Origin: Apostichopus japonicus
Taxonomy: Eukaryota; Echinodermata; Holothuroidea; Aspidochirotida; Stichopodidae
Assembly: GCF_037975245.1 (NCBI RefSeq)
Contig: NC_092578.1
Span: 18,885,321 to 18,947,320 of the forward strand
Reading direction: 5' to 3'
DNA: 62,000 bases
Shown here: one piece after another, positions 45,862 through 58,130 of the stretch
Numbering within the stretch: position 1 is the first letter of the stretch
Layout: each line of letters begins with the position of its first letter
Notes under the pieces: model-generated
What the model was told of the DNA's origin: nothing
Database searches by the model: none
The model's input: only the letters and a program-made list of their open reading frames with translations
Translations under genes and position numbers: made by a program

Positions 45862-48800
45862 GTAAGAGATTATAATCCCTTGTTTGTCTGTGTTTTTGCC
45901 CCTCTTTTCTTTTAAATTTTCAATTCTTTTGAAGAAAATCAATATTTAGCTAAATCTGCTTATACAGTACACTCAATAAATTAGTTAACAGCTTGATTTA
46001 TAGTACAGTCAAGCAGCGGACCAATTAAGTTGATCATTACTAAATGACAATGACCAGTTATAGTTTTAACATATAATAATAATTTAGACTGAATATTGAA
46101 CACAAATGACTTTCTAATATTTGATATGTGAGACAGTATACTCTTTTCAAATATAGCCAATTGTTTCATGAAAACCAGAGGACCTTCAATGGTTTTTTTT
46201 GTGCAAATTGCTTTTAACCTTTAAAGTCATAAAATATGCAAGTCTAGAATCCATATAAATTACACATGATAGATCTAAAACTGATGACATTGCTAGCCTG
46301 CATGTACATGCTAAGTGCTTTGATATTAACACTGACTACAGTACATTCCTTTAGTAGTAACTCCATTAAGAAAGAGTATATATAGTGTCAAGTTTGTAAT
46401 GTAACACTGTAATAGATACAGCCAGGTTATAGTTTTACTTTGACTTTCGACCTTGTTCAGACAAAAAAATTCAGGAAGCTTTCATATGAAGTATATAGCC
46501 TATAAATATAGCCTAGATATCTAGTGTCATTTCTTTCATATGTAGTTTTGTTTACAGTACTTCAAGAGATTGTGTATTAAAATTTTAATGGGGTATTGTA
46601 CTTTTGCTAGTTCGCACAAGGTTTGACACTAGGGTTTATATATTTGCACTGAACTATGGTGTAAACACAGCTCCAGCTACAGTGTTGATTATACACTGGT
46701 CTACTGTATCCTGTGTTAAACCATTGAGGTTAAACCATGGAGGTTAAAGTGAGTCCAGAGAGTTTTAGTTTGATGACAAGATGTCGTAAATCATGTCCAA
46801 TTATGTCTTTAATCCACCATCTCATTTTGCTTTAGATGCTGTTTAATCTCATTCTCATACATAAAATCTCAGGTAGGCCTACATATAGACACTGTACATG
46901 TATGTATGTTTGTGTGTACAAATATGTGCTTCTTTGCTGTCTGGCTGAATGCACATGACCCTTGGAAGTAATGAATTGTACAGCATGTATACAAGCTACT
47001 GTACTTTACAGTACAGTGTATCTGTCAAAAGACTGTGTCTAGGAGTGAATGGACTCAGTTATATATACATAAAATTGTATAATGATCTACCAGGTAGTTA
47101 CTGTGTGGACAAAGTTTCCTGCATCTAAGCCATAATGAAATGGATTACTACCAGAACGTGGCACTGAATGTTGGATTTTAAAGTATGTTTCTTAAACTTG
47201 AATGTTTGTTGATTGCTTCATATTTATCAGTTTCCATTTCTAGAGTTGCCCTTTAGACTCCATCAATGCTCTGTAGTAATAACACTCAATAATTCATGAA
47301 AAGCTAGCTGCATGATGACTGCGTTCTGGACACTATATTGCTAGATCATGTACAATGGATACAGTTAGCTGACAGAATTCTGTTTCTACAATCCATGGAT
47401 CTGTCACCTATATGTACATAACAGTAAAGGTCAGAGAATAATTTGTTTTGCTATAGCATGAGGCAATACATAAAGGGTGGGGGAGGGAGGGAGGGAAGCT
47501 GAAGTGTGATATTAAATTCAAAGACTTTGACAATTTCTATAAATAAACATGTACAGTATAAAGCTATATGTGATGATAAAGAATGATAAAGATATCTAAA
47601 AATGCCACCGTTGCGAAAAAAAAGCACTGACTAATTACTAGAGCTTATATGTCCTGACTGTTATATCTGTTAGCCTCTATACAGTAGGTTTACTGTACAT
47701 TATCACCCATTACTATAGCTTCAGAACATTATATTTACATTGAACTAGACCAGGTCCATAGCCTGGGTAGAATCACTACCTGGACAGTTGAGGTCAGGGT
47801 CCTTTTTAAGAAAGATTTAGTGAGCCTGAGGGATGGGGGAATTCCCAATGGGGACCATCATGAGATGGAAATTGCTCTTTCCAAGCCTTGGAAGTTGCAT
47901 CTAAACATTCTTTACTTTGAGAATCTCATGACGATTGCTGACCACACTGTTTTTGGTTGATGGTTCAGCTGTTGTATCACTACACACCATTCCTGTGTGT
48001 ATGTTACAAGACTAAAGAGCTAACAACCTACAGAACATTGACTTCAGGTGTGTACCGTGTATCATGTCAGTTAGAGTAACATCACACGTATGTTACCGGT
48101 ATCCAGCAAGCGTTTCACATTAGACTACTACACTGTTCACGCAGCTAGGTTAAATCTTAGGAGCTCTCTACGTTTATTGTTATTTTAACAAACCTGGAAA
48201 AAACAAAACAATTAATGCACAATCATCGCATCCGCGATTGTGCATGTATATAAGTGATGAACGGTTAAACTAAACCTTGTGTTCTTTTTGAATGCCGTTA
48301 CTACAATACGTGCCTAGAATCTTGAGGTTGCACACGTAACTGACTAATGAAATCAGAAGAATTGATATGAACATTTCGATAAAACTTAATGAAATAGCTC
48401 ACATACTGTCCAAGCGTTCACATTATCTTAGGCCTACTTTCATCAAGGAAGTGAAAGTCTCAGGGGGCAGTTGTCTCCCAGCCCCCCTTCAGACTATGGC
48501 CCCTCCCCCTGCAGGCTATGGCCCCTCCCCCAACAGGCTATGGCCCCTCCCCCGCAGGCTATGGCCCTGTAGACAACTGCATTGTGGGAGTAAAATAGGT
48601 CCTATAGTATGTGTCCTGTCCTGTATTATGTACAGAACCTCCAATATCTACCGTACTATATATATACATGGAAGTTGGACTACTTGATGTACATGGCATA
48701 TATGCACATATACAAAATGGTCACTGTGTTGTACTGTGACAACAAAACTCTTATTAATTGTTGAGTGTTAATGTCTTCATGGAGCTATGGAAACTGAACA

Positions 48801-51800
48801 TCAACTAGAATCCTAGTCTGAGGGGAAGTGTGTAATGTTTTCTTGATGTTGTTAATGTTTCCTTTATAGTGTTGCAATGTTTGGAATAATACTAAACATG
48901 CCAGAGTTTGTAGTACTATTTAGTTGATATTTCACATTCAATGTTTAAGAAGGTTACACTGTCAAAGTTTCTTGATGGTTGTAGACAATGTAGAGTATGT
49001 AATACTCCCATATTTGTCAGAGTAGTGCTACTGCATAACTGATGCTCTAGTATGTATATGGGTCTCTTTTCTTGTCAATCTGGGCTCTGGCCCTGACAGC
49101 AGGTGGGCGACTGTATAAAGCCCCCCCCCCCCCAAGGGTATGTCACATAGTAGCCTTATTCAATCAGATCTTGGTGTCGGCCTCTGATCAGTGACCTTGT
49201 TAAAGCGACTGGGTTGGAAATCCCAAACTTTTTATCATTTTGCTCATAAATATCATAGGTCAGCCTATATTCATTCATTAAAAATGTAGCGTTCTCAAAA
49301 GTAGATTCAGATAGCAACGAATCACCAGAGCAGGTTTAGAGGTTCATACTGACGACCTCACGTTGAAAATTCCTTCAGTTCTTAGTCTGACTTCTGAATT
49401 ATTAACAACAAACGGAGCAGTCATTTGTAATTCCTGTCCTCAATTCAACTTGTAAGTGTTTATATTATATCTGTATATTAAGTGTGTACCGAAGTTCTAA
49501 AAGAAATATATTTATCCTTTACTACAGCTTGAGAGTGCATGGGATGTACTTCACTACTCTCTTACAGGGTGTCTACTATCAACATACGCATTTTCCTATT
49601 TTAACACTGTACCACGATTACCCTTAGAAACTTGAACCATGGAGGTAAAAACACCTCCATGCTTGAACCCACTACAGTACATCCCCCTCCTTTCCAAATC
49701 CATACCACTTTTGACAGGCCACCAGAGGCTCTCTCATCGCTTAAGATTTAGTTTCTATTACAGTTCGTGAAAATCAGAACCCTGTTCATGTAGAATACTT
49801 TTCTCTTCTTCAGTTTGGATTGTGAATCTTGTTTGTTTCAGACTTTGCTTTATTTTGGTTAAATTATTACTAAATTTATCAGGTTTTTTGTTAAATCATA
49901 ACATGGTTAATAAACCGCTTAAATGTAGGTTCATATTTATCCGTTTTTTTTCTCTCCATTTTTAACAATTATAACATAGCCATATTTAACAAGGCACTGA
50001 CTATGTGGAAATATCTGTGGGAACAATTTGCAAATATTTTTCATGCAACGATACATAGAGATCAAACTGAAAGCTCACTGTTGTCATTATAGGCTAGAAA
50101 ATGAGTCATATCACTGAAGAGGACAAGAAGAAAATAACATTGACCCTTGAAGTCTTATCGCCTCTTTTATTGTTCCCACTCTCTGAAACTCATTACCTAC
50201 CTCTGCCCACCTCATGGAAGCAATTTTTTGTCTTAGCAATATTTTGTCTTAGCAATTTCTTTTGCACACCTCACAACCTCATCCCTAAAACCATTAGCCA
50301 GTTGCCACCTGACACCGAGGTCACCACCACTCCGCTTGTCTAACATGGCTTATTGATTTTTGCCAATCAGGCAACGGCTTCTTTTTGAAGCACCAGTGCA
50401 AGTTTTTCGATCCTCGCCACACGTATATATATATTATATCTTGCCCTTAGTCGTAGACCACGGTAAATCCTATTGTACCGACACACGTACACACACACTG
50501 GTCGGTTGGTCTTTGCGGTGATCTCTCTCAGTCAGAGAGAGATGACGTAAGCGTGAGTTACCTGAGAATCAGTCTCCTTGCCGTCTGTTTGATTAATGAG
50601 ATGACTCAGGACGACGAATTGTTTACTTATGTGGCAGGTTTCTTTCCGTTCCTGTGTTTTTTCCCTCTTCTTATTCTTATTCTTTATTCGTCTTTTTCTT
50701 CCTTCTTCTTCTTCTTCGTCATTCGTTTATTTTTTTTACATTCTTTTTTTGCAACAATGGACGATTTTCAGGCTTTTAAAGTGTCCGGTATATTGTATCT
50801 AGCAGATAGTAATTATAAATTGGATAGTGCACAGTGATGTGGCCTTGGGTAAACACATCTTGCCAAACAAAAGACATTGTATCTGTACGGTGGTACTTAG
50901 TAAAGTCTGGTCATTTTTTTTTTTTTTTTTTTTTTAGAGCCTGTATAATTACAGTTTCATGAGAGTGTTGTAATGCAAAACACGTTCAACGTATTTGTTA
51001 CATGGAAGCAAATTTTAGGAAAAGTGCAGAGTACCGTGAGGGCTCATAATATTTGTCTTCATCTGCTTTTCGTTTTAGTTGACTTTACTAATAGTGCATA
51101 CACAGCTTATATATAGTACTGGCTCATATTTGATCTTTTTTTCCCTTCTTTTTTTGGTAAGATCTGTGAAATCGGACTAACGCAGGAATTTTTTTTAAGA
51201 TTGCATTCCTTTTAGTGTTGTGTCTTGTGCCATATTTACTGTAATATTTTAATGGAAAGAATCTCAAATGTAAACTACTGTTAGTAGTCAAGTTAGCATG
51301 TGTGTATGTGAATATGTATGTATACTTGTGTGAATTACCTGCGTGTTATGCCTGAGCGTGTTGTCTCAAGATTAAATTGATTCTCATTCAATATACTTAA
51401 AGCAAATTGTGACTTCATGAAAGGACCAAGTGGAATTTAATTCGCTTACCTGTCGCCCCACAAGAACTGCACTCTGTCTCTACCGTGTCTAAAGTGACCT
51501 GATAACCTTTGACACTGACCACCTCACCTGACTCTTAGATATGGTCATGAAACTAATACAGTATATAAAAATTCTCAAAGCTCCTTCTTTTTCTCTCTTC
51601 TACAATACTTTTCAGATGAATATTTCAGTGTGAAACTTTTGTTTTAAATAGCTTACCATATTTCTCAATATTTTTACTAACTTTGAGATACTGTATTGTA
51701 CGCACTATTACTTTCATGTATTTTAACTACAGATTTAAACTTATCAGTCTTTTAAGTAAAAAAAAAATACTGACTAGTCTCACTTTCATATTTTTACGGA

Positions 51801-51900
51801 AAGAAAAAAAAGAACCATTTACTATAAATGCTAAAAATGACTTCTATTAAAGAGTTAGAAATGTTGTATCAAATTGTCAAAATGCAGAGTGTCAGTGCCA
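45862..51900. other. No gene recognised
   Basis: AT-rich non-coding sequence with many TACAGTA/TACTGTA words, a C-rich minisatellite at 48491-48568 and a T-run near 50918. Open frames at 48367-48687, 50101-50343 and 50553-50837 are low-complexity or unmatched. It may be intron of the + gene. Confidence 0.4.
48491..48568. repeat. C-rich minisatellite, 21-22 bp unit
   Basis: Four copies of GGCTATGGCCCCTCCCCC with short CAG-containing linkers. Confidence 0.88.
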
Positions 51901-51916
51901 TCCCTCTGTGAGCCTC

Positions 51917-51918
<2 letters not shown>

Positions 51919-51966
<48 letters not shown>

Positions 51967-52027
51967 TATATATATATAGATATATATATGTATATATATA
52001 TATATATATAACAGTTTTTCCGTTATT

Positions 52028-52110
<83 letters not shown>
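51919..52110. repeat. Long TA microsatellite
   Basis: Two TA runs with a few GATA interruptions flank a short unique segment (about 52010-52030, AACAGTTTTTCCGTTATTCC). Length is likely to vary and to suffer assembly error. Confidence 0.97.
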
Positions 52111-52113
<3 letters not shown>

Positions 52114-52139
52114 GCCAGTCACTTCATTCGGATACTGCA

Positions 52140-55100
52140 CACCTCCTGTGGTTTTAAAGCGGAGTGAATTTCAACCACCCCCCTCCAAAAAAAGGAAAAA
52201 AAGAAATTATTTTTGGAGATAGGATAAATCGGTAGACAATTTAAGCCGTACTAAGTGGAACATTTTTTGATCTGTTTGTTGCTTTCCGCCCGATTTGAAC
52301 AACTTGTTCGATCCGGCTGAAGTATCCGAGCCCCCAACAGTAGGCCCCTGTTATGTTCCCAACAACCGAGCTTCCACATCTGCTTATAGATGAAGAAGCA
52401 CGAAGAAATTTAGTGCTACAAATCCATCACTCGCAGGCAAAGAAGAGCTCTAGACTCCTCTGCACATAAACCTCTAAAAATGCTCGTGGAAGATTTTGAG
52501 TATCTTTTTTGCTGCCGGTTTAAAATTACAAGAGGCTCAGGCAAAGGTGGGATCGAGAAAGGGAAGAGATAAAAAAATAACCTTTTGATGCAAATATCAG
52601 ACTGCAGTAAGGCAATGACTAGTTAAACATTGATGACAGTATACAGCCGCATCAGCTCTGTAATATTATAAAAGTCCTCTTAGTAAGAAAAAAAGAAAAA
52701 AAACCAAACCGTGGTACGAATAGATTGTGCCGTGACGAAATCTAGAGATGCAGTACTGTACATAAATGCGATGGAAGATGATGAAACATGCGGGGGGGGG
52801 GGAGCTTGGGGGGGCGTGGTTTGTAGAGAGATGGAGAGGGTGTGTGAGTTTAATTAACTAAAGAGGTTAGTTTTGTAGTTGTAAACATATTTTTGCTCAT
52901 TTATACTTTACTCTATTAGTAGGTTTTGCTCAATTTCATATTTTAATGATACAGTACTTGTTTATTTAATCTACCCACACGGTATTAAAGAAAAATAGTT
53001 CTAACTTTTGTTAACCAGTTACTCTGGAAATGACTCGCAAGTCAAAATAACGTTGAGGTGTCAATTATCGCCAGGGATTATAAGGGATTATTCAAGGATT
53101 ATCGGATGCTTTCTCAGAGGGAGGTCATAATGTGAATCCGTCGAAAAGGTGTCAGAAATTTATAATCAAGACATTGCGTCGACTGTCAGATGTAAACAGG
53201 GTGTAATATTTGCTCTCAGACATTAAGCGAATTCCCAGCCGAGGACACAATTAACATTTCGGCATTCAGCCTTTACTCAACGAGGCTTTTTTTCAGGGTG
53301 TCGCTTGTATTCCTTGGCAATGTTTCAACTGTTCTATTAGTACACTTACACAGACACACACACGCACGGACAGGCACGCGCACATACACCGGCTTCCAAG
53401 TGACAAAAGAGAATACAACATATAAGAATAAATGCCACTCCACGGGATGTTAATTGATCCCAGAAATATGATCTGCCTGGCCTTGTTCAAGTGGCTGTTA
53501 GTTTACTACATTCCACTTCCATTTGCAAGAACCCTGGAGTGAGAACTAGGGAACTGCCACTTTCCTTGAAAGAACTGGCATTTGTGGGTTCACAGAGCTG
53601 TGTATGACAAGCATGGATGTGTTTTTTTTGGGGGGGTGGGGGCTGTAAATATATGTTACATTTACACTAGAAGAACGCACTTCTTGAAATAACGTCTGCT
53701 ATTATTGAGATATTGTTATTGCGTTCCTTTGCAATATTTGTGTAGTATTTTTGCAATATGTGCTAACATAGTTTTTTTATTTTTTTTATTGTTATATAGT
53801 TGTTTCTCTTTTATTTTGTTTATCACTCCATTATATTTGTTGTTGTTTCAAATAGTATTTTAGATATTTCCTTGCTAATTAATTACTATACATCAATTGG
53901 ATATATTTATTATGTTTTTGATATATTGGATATTTTGCTTGTAGTTCTTATTACTATTTGTTGTTTTTATATATTTTATAGAGGCTTTGTACAGCGCTTC
54001 GAAGCCATCGCATATTCCGCTATACAGGTTGCTCGTTATAATTATAATTATCATTATCAAAGCTGTACGAGGAAGTAAAAACTCGCCAAGCAATATTGTA
54101 CAAGCGTTGAAGGTTAAGCGATTATATATAGCCTTTATGCAGCTATTCCAAGAAGTAGAAAAATGGTCACTATAATTCTGCTCAAACTTTTTTCATCAAT
54201 CCTTTCATTACCCCCCCTCCCCCCTCCTCCCCTCAGGGTAATTATTCCCTTACTGAGATGATCTAAATTTAACCCATTCTGTGTCTGAAAGTCTCTTGAA
54301 AAGGGGGTTAGAATGTATCTAGGCAAGCAATATTTTAGCATTAATTACAAACTGGTACTTATCTTTTAAGCTTAATATGCACAGTGCATAAGAGATGACC
54401 TACAAAATATGTATTCATCCGTCATCCATCTTCTGTTTGTGTTGAGTAGAACAAACTGTGCCCTAGTTTTTCCCCAGAGTTACCGTCACATTGCTGAAAA
54501 CTATAGTCTTTTAACTTTGTCACGACTGAATGAGAGAGGTTGTCTCTGCTGTATCTCTACAGGCATTCATCATTTCAAGACGGGAACAATTTATGAAGTG
54601 TGTATATATCTTACTCATCATTGCAGTTATACACTTAATACACAAACAGCACATATGCGATCAGTCAGTAGAAATGTTTCTTTCAAAGTATATTTAAAAT
54701 GTACCAGCCAAAGTAAAACTCTTTTTTTGAAAATTTAATGAATATATATATATTACTAGGATTCAGGAATGACATCAATTGGCGACTGCTTAAAAAAGTA
54801 GGTTAATTTTATACATATATACTTGATATTCAGGTTTGGTAAAACAGTCTTCCGTTTCATTGGCCTGGACAAGAATTTTGATTCAGGAAAGACCATTTTC
54901 ATCTTTTTTTCCTGAAAAATTCTGGGAAATTTGATATTTTATTTGAGACACCTGTTCATGTAACCGGATGGATGTTGCTCAAGGGATTTTAAGTGAACAT
55001 GTAGTATCCACATAAAAAAAAGAAGGTGTTTGGGTTTCGAACCCCAGGTGAGGAAGAAAGTGCACACAGGACAAGTAGAGTAAGGTGTTATTAGCCACTC

Positions 55101-57670
55101 TCCTTTAGACGGTTTCTTTTAAATAGGTTGGTATTGTTTCAGTAGACCTGTTTAAAGACGAACTCTCATTTAGCAAAGATCCAGTTTCTGTACAGTATTA
55201 AGTAGATTTCTAGGTTATGGAAATTGTCATCAGTAGTTACAAATATTGCATATTCAGGTTATCTGTGATAGTAACTAAATAGTGCAACTTTATTTTTTAT
55301 CAACTCAAACTTGTCATTTCTGTGGGTAATTCAGGAAAGGGTATATTTATTTAAGCTGTGTCAATTGTATTCTTCATATTCATATTTTAAGGCTTTTATC
55401 ATTTTGTTGTCATTGTAAAGTGCTCTTGAACATGCTTAAGCATGAAAAGAGCGCTATATAAATTTGGTAAAATATTAATAGTAATATGTATGGTGTGTTA
55501 AATGTGTTTACTAAATTACTCCGGCTCTTCATACCTGTCTCTTCTCAACAAAACCGTCCAACAAATTGCTAAACTTTGAGACACCCCACCCTACTAAATA
55601 ATCCCATACTTGTACATTAGGGTCACAATCAGTGAGGTTTCATGTAAGAATCGGTTGCGTGCAAAATTTCAAATTATTTTGCTTTTCTTTCTTGATTTGG
55701 AAAAAAAAAATTGACTAGCATTGCTAATGAATTATATATATTTTGAGGCCTCTGTTTCATATGTGACAACAAAAAATTCTATCACAATCAACTTCATAAT
55801 CAAATCTGAGTTCTTTAAGCAAGGCCAGTGGCAACTTTCCAGTATGTGATGTGTTAGTCATTTGTAGAGATTACTAGAGTGAGTCCTCCAGAATTGTATG
55901 CTCATACCTCTCAAGTGATACAGAATTTCCGTAAATCACATGGAAATGGGCCTAAAACAAGGATACATGTACGGAAAATTTAAAAAAAGAAGTTGTTCGC
56001 AGATTTCTTTAAGTTTATTTAAAATAGAAATGTGATATAGAGAAATGGAAAAACACAGATGGTTAAACAATTTTGTGACATTTCTTTGTTTTTAAACAAT
56101 AACCCTTGACCCATAAACACAATTATAAATATACCTGTCAGAAAGACTTGGATCTTTTAGATAATTACTTGGCACATCCTAATATAAGTTTTGAATAATT
56201 AACTCCTTCACACAAAACCATCTTGTAACAGTCACAGAAATAATGATGTTATTTGTTAATGTCAAAGGCAAATGTAACAAATTGTCAGTATGTGTAAATT
56301 GTCACATATATTGTGAATACTTTATAGTATGGCTAAGATATAGTTTGTATACAAAACTATTTGAAACACAATAGATGGTATATATTGACCAATCCTAAAG
56401 TACCTTACAATTTATGCAAATTTATGGTAAGTCTCCAGTAGGAGGTTCCTGAAAATGCAGCAAAACAAGTCATTGCTAGATTAACGTTGTTAGCTTTGAT
56501 TACACAATGTATTTTCCGTTACAGACACCCTTAGGAAAGAAAAAAAAATATCACACACTACTAAATTCTGTAGTAAAAACCTCATTATTGGATCGCATTT
56601 AAAGGTGTTTGTGGGAGTCATTTATTGATTACATCTTCATTGCATGAAATCAAGGTGATGGTAAGGTTTGCTGAGCACTCCTTTAATATTCTTCAATAGC
56701 CTTATTATGAGAATGACTAATTAATAGTGAACAAGACCATGTTGTGAATTAACATTTATGCAATATTCTGTGGGTGCAAGATCCACCTTTCTTGTTGTGG
56801 GACTGGAGGGGGGGGGGGAGGGGTAAGGCTAAGATGTTAAGTCATTCAGGGGAGGGATCTGAGGGGAGAAGTGTCCCCTCTTTGAGAAATGTAGGTAAGA
56901 TGGAGGGAGCTTTAAGATGCAAAATGGTGCTATATATTTTTGCTAAATTTTGTCACGAGAGGGGGATGTGCTGTATGCCAGTGGGAGGGGATCCCCCTGA
57001 TTTTTGCTAGGGGGCTAACCCCCCTCCTTTGCAAGGTAAAGGTGATTCTCCCCTTGGCAATACTGTCCATTCAATACTGAAGAGAGTAGAGACCAAAACA
57101 GCAAAGTTTGTACAGTAATAGAGCGATGATTTTACAATAAAATTAATTACTACGTTAAATGTATACTAGGTTCAGTTCAGTGTTATTACAGTGTGTCGTT
57201 TATATGCTGGTTATGAAACAAATCACTACAAACAACATCTGTATCAAACAATTTTGATCATAATTTTGAAGGCAAAGATAAAAAGGTCAAATTGATAGTA
57301 AAGATTATGATAAATTTACAATATAATTAGTAAACAGGGTGTTGAAATTAATTTGTGTTCGTTTGTCGTTGTTATTTCATTTTAAAATCCTTAGTATAAA
57401 CTGATGAGAATCAGTAATATCAGAGATACAGAAGAAAATTTCAATGTCACATCTCAGTTGATCTTAAGGTTCAAAGTGTTATACATCCAGGGTCGGGGGG
57501 GGGGGGGGGAAGGTTTCAATCTGGATGGAAGAACGGGCAAGATGATCAGAAACGTTAAATGGCAGTGGGACAAGTGACCTTGCTATGAGGGGAAACAAAC
57601 CGTGAATGTTTTCAAGAACAATTTCAGTACTGTTTTCTTTCTAATTTTTTTTTCTAGCTTTTTAACATAC
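52140..57670. other. No gene recognised
   Basis: AT-rich non-coding DNA with G-runs near 52792 and 53627, a SINE tail at 55405-55490 and an isolated tRNA B-box-like word (GGGTTTCGAACCCC) near 55032. Open frames here lack splice context and familiar motifs. Confidence 0.4.
55405..55490 (+). mobile_element. SINE 3' tail
   Basis: AAAGTGCTCTTGAACATGC ... AAGAGCGCTATATAAATTTG followed by ATTAATAGTAATA is the same tail type as in the 29091-29402 SINE, more diverged. The B-box-like word near 55032 may be what remains of a head. Confidence 0.6.
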
Positions 57671-57681
57671 CATACATGTAT

Positions 57682-58130
57682 GCATAGGCGTAGGAGGCTA
57701 ATTTGATTTGGGGGGGCTGTAACGACTTGCCCGAAAAATGTAACCGAAATTTTTCGCGCGCTCCGCGCGCTCAACATCTTAATGTGCATATCATATGGAC
57801 ATTGAACGGTTATTTCATCACATGCAAATAAACCGATTAATGCCTATATGATATGCACACTAAGATGTTGAACGCGCGCGGAGCGCGCAAAAAAATGTTG
57901 GTTATATTTTTCGTGTTATTACCCTTCCATATTGGTTAGAATTATTGGTGCCCGAAAATTCTCAGCATATTGCCCGAATTTTCACAAAAAAAAATTGAAA
58001 AACACATTGCAAATTATTCTGCTCTCAGTAGGTGCCCGAAAAATTCTCAGCATATTGCCCGAATTTTCACAAAAAATTTTGGTTGGGGGGGCTGCAGCCC
58101 CCCCAGCCCCCCCGCCTCCTACGCCTATGC
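57682..58130. mobile_element. MITE with 17-bp terminal inverted repeats
   Basis: GCATAGGCGTAGGAGGC at 57682-57698 is repeated exactly in reverse complement at 58114-58130. ATGTAT flanks both ends and may be the target-site duplication. Inside are a second inverted repeat of about 42 bp (57754-57797 with 57846-57889, GC-rich, CGCGCGCTCCGCGCGC) and a direct repeat (57949-57992, 58032-58076, with TCTCAGCATATTGCCCGAA). No transposase is encoded, so it is non-autonomous. Confidence 0.85.

Noticed and set aside
51892-52140. Ile-Tyr repeat protein frame
   Set aside because: It is only a translation of the TA microsatellite.
54409-54738. 109-codon frame on the + strand
   Set aside because: No motif, no splice context, many Cys/Ser from AT-rich DNA; consistent with chance.
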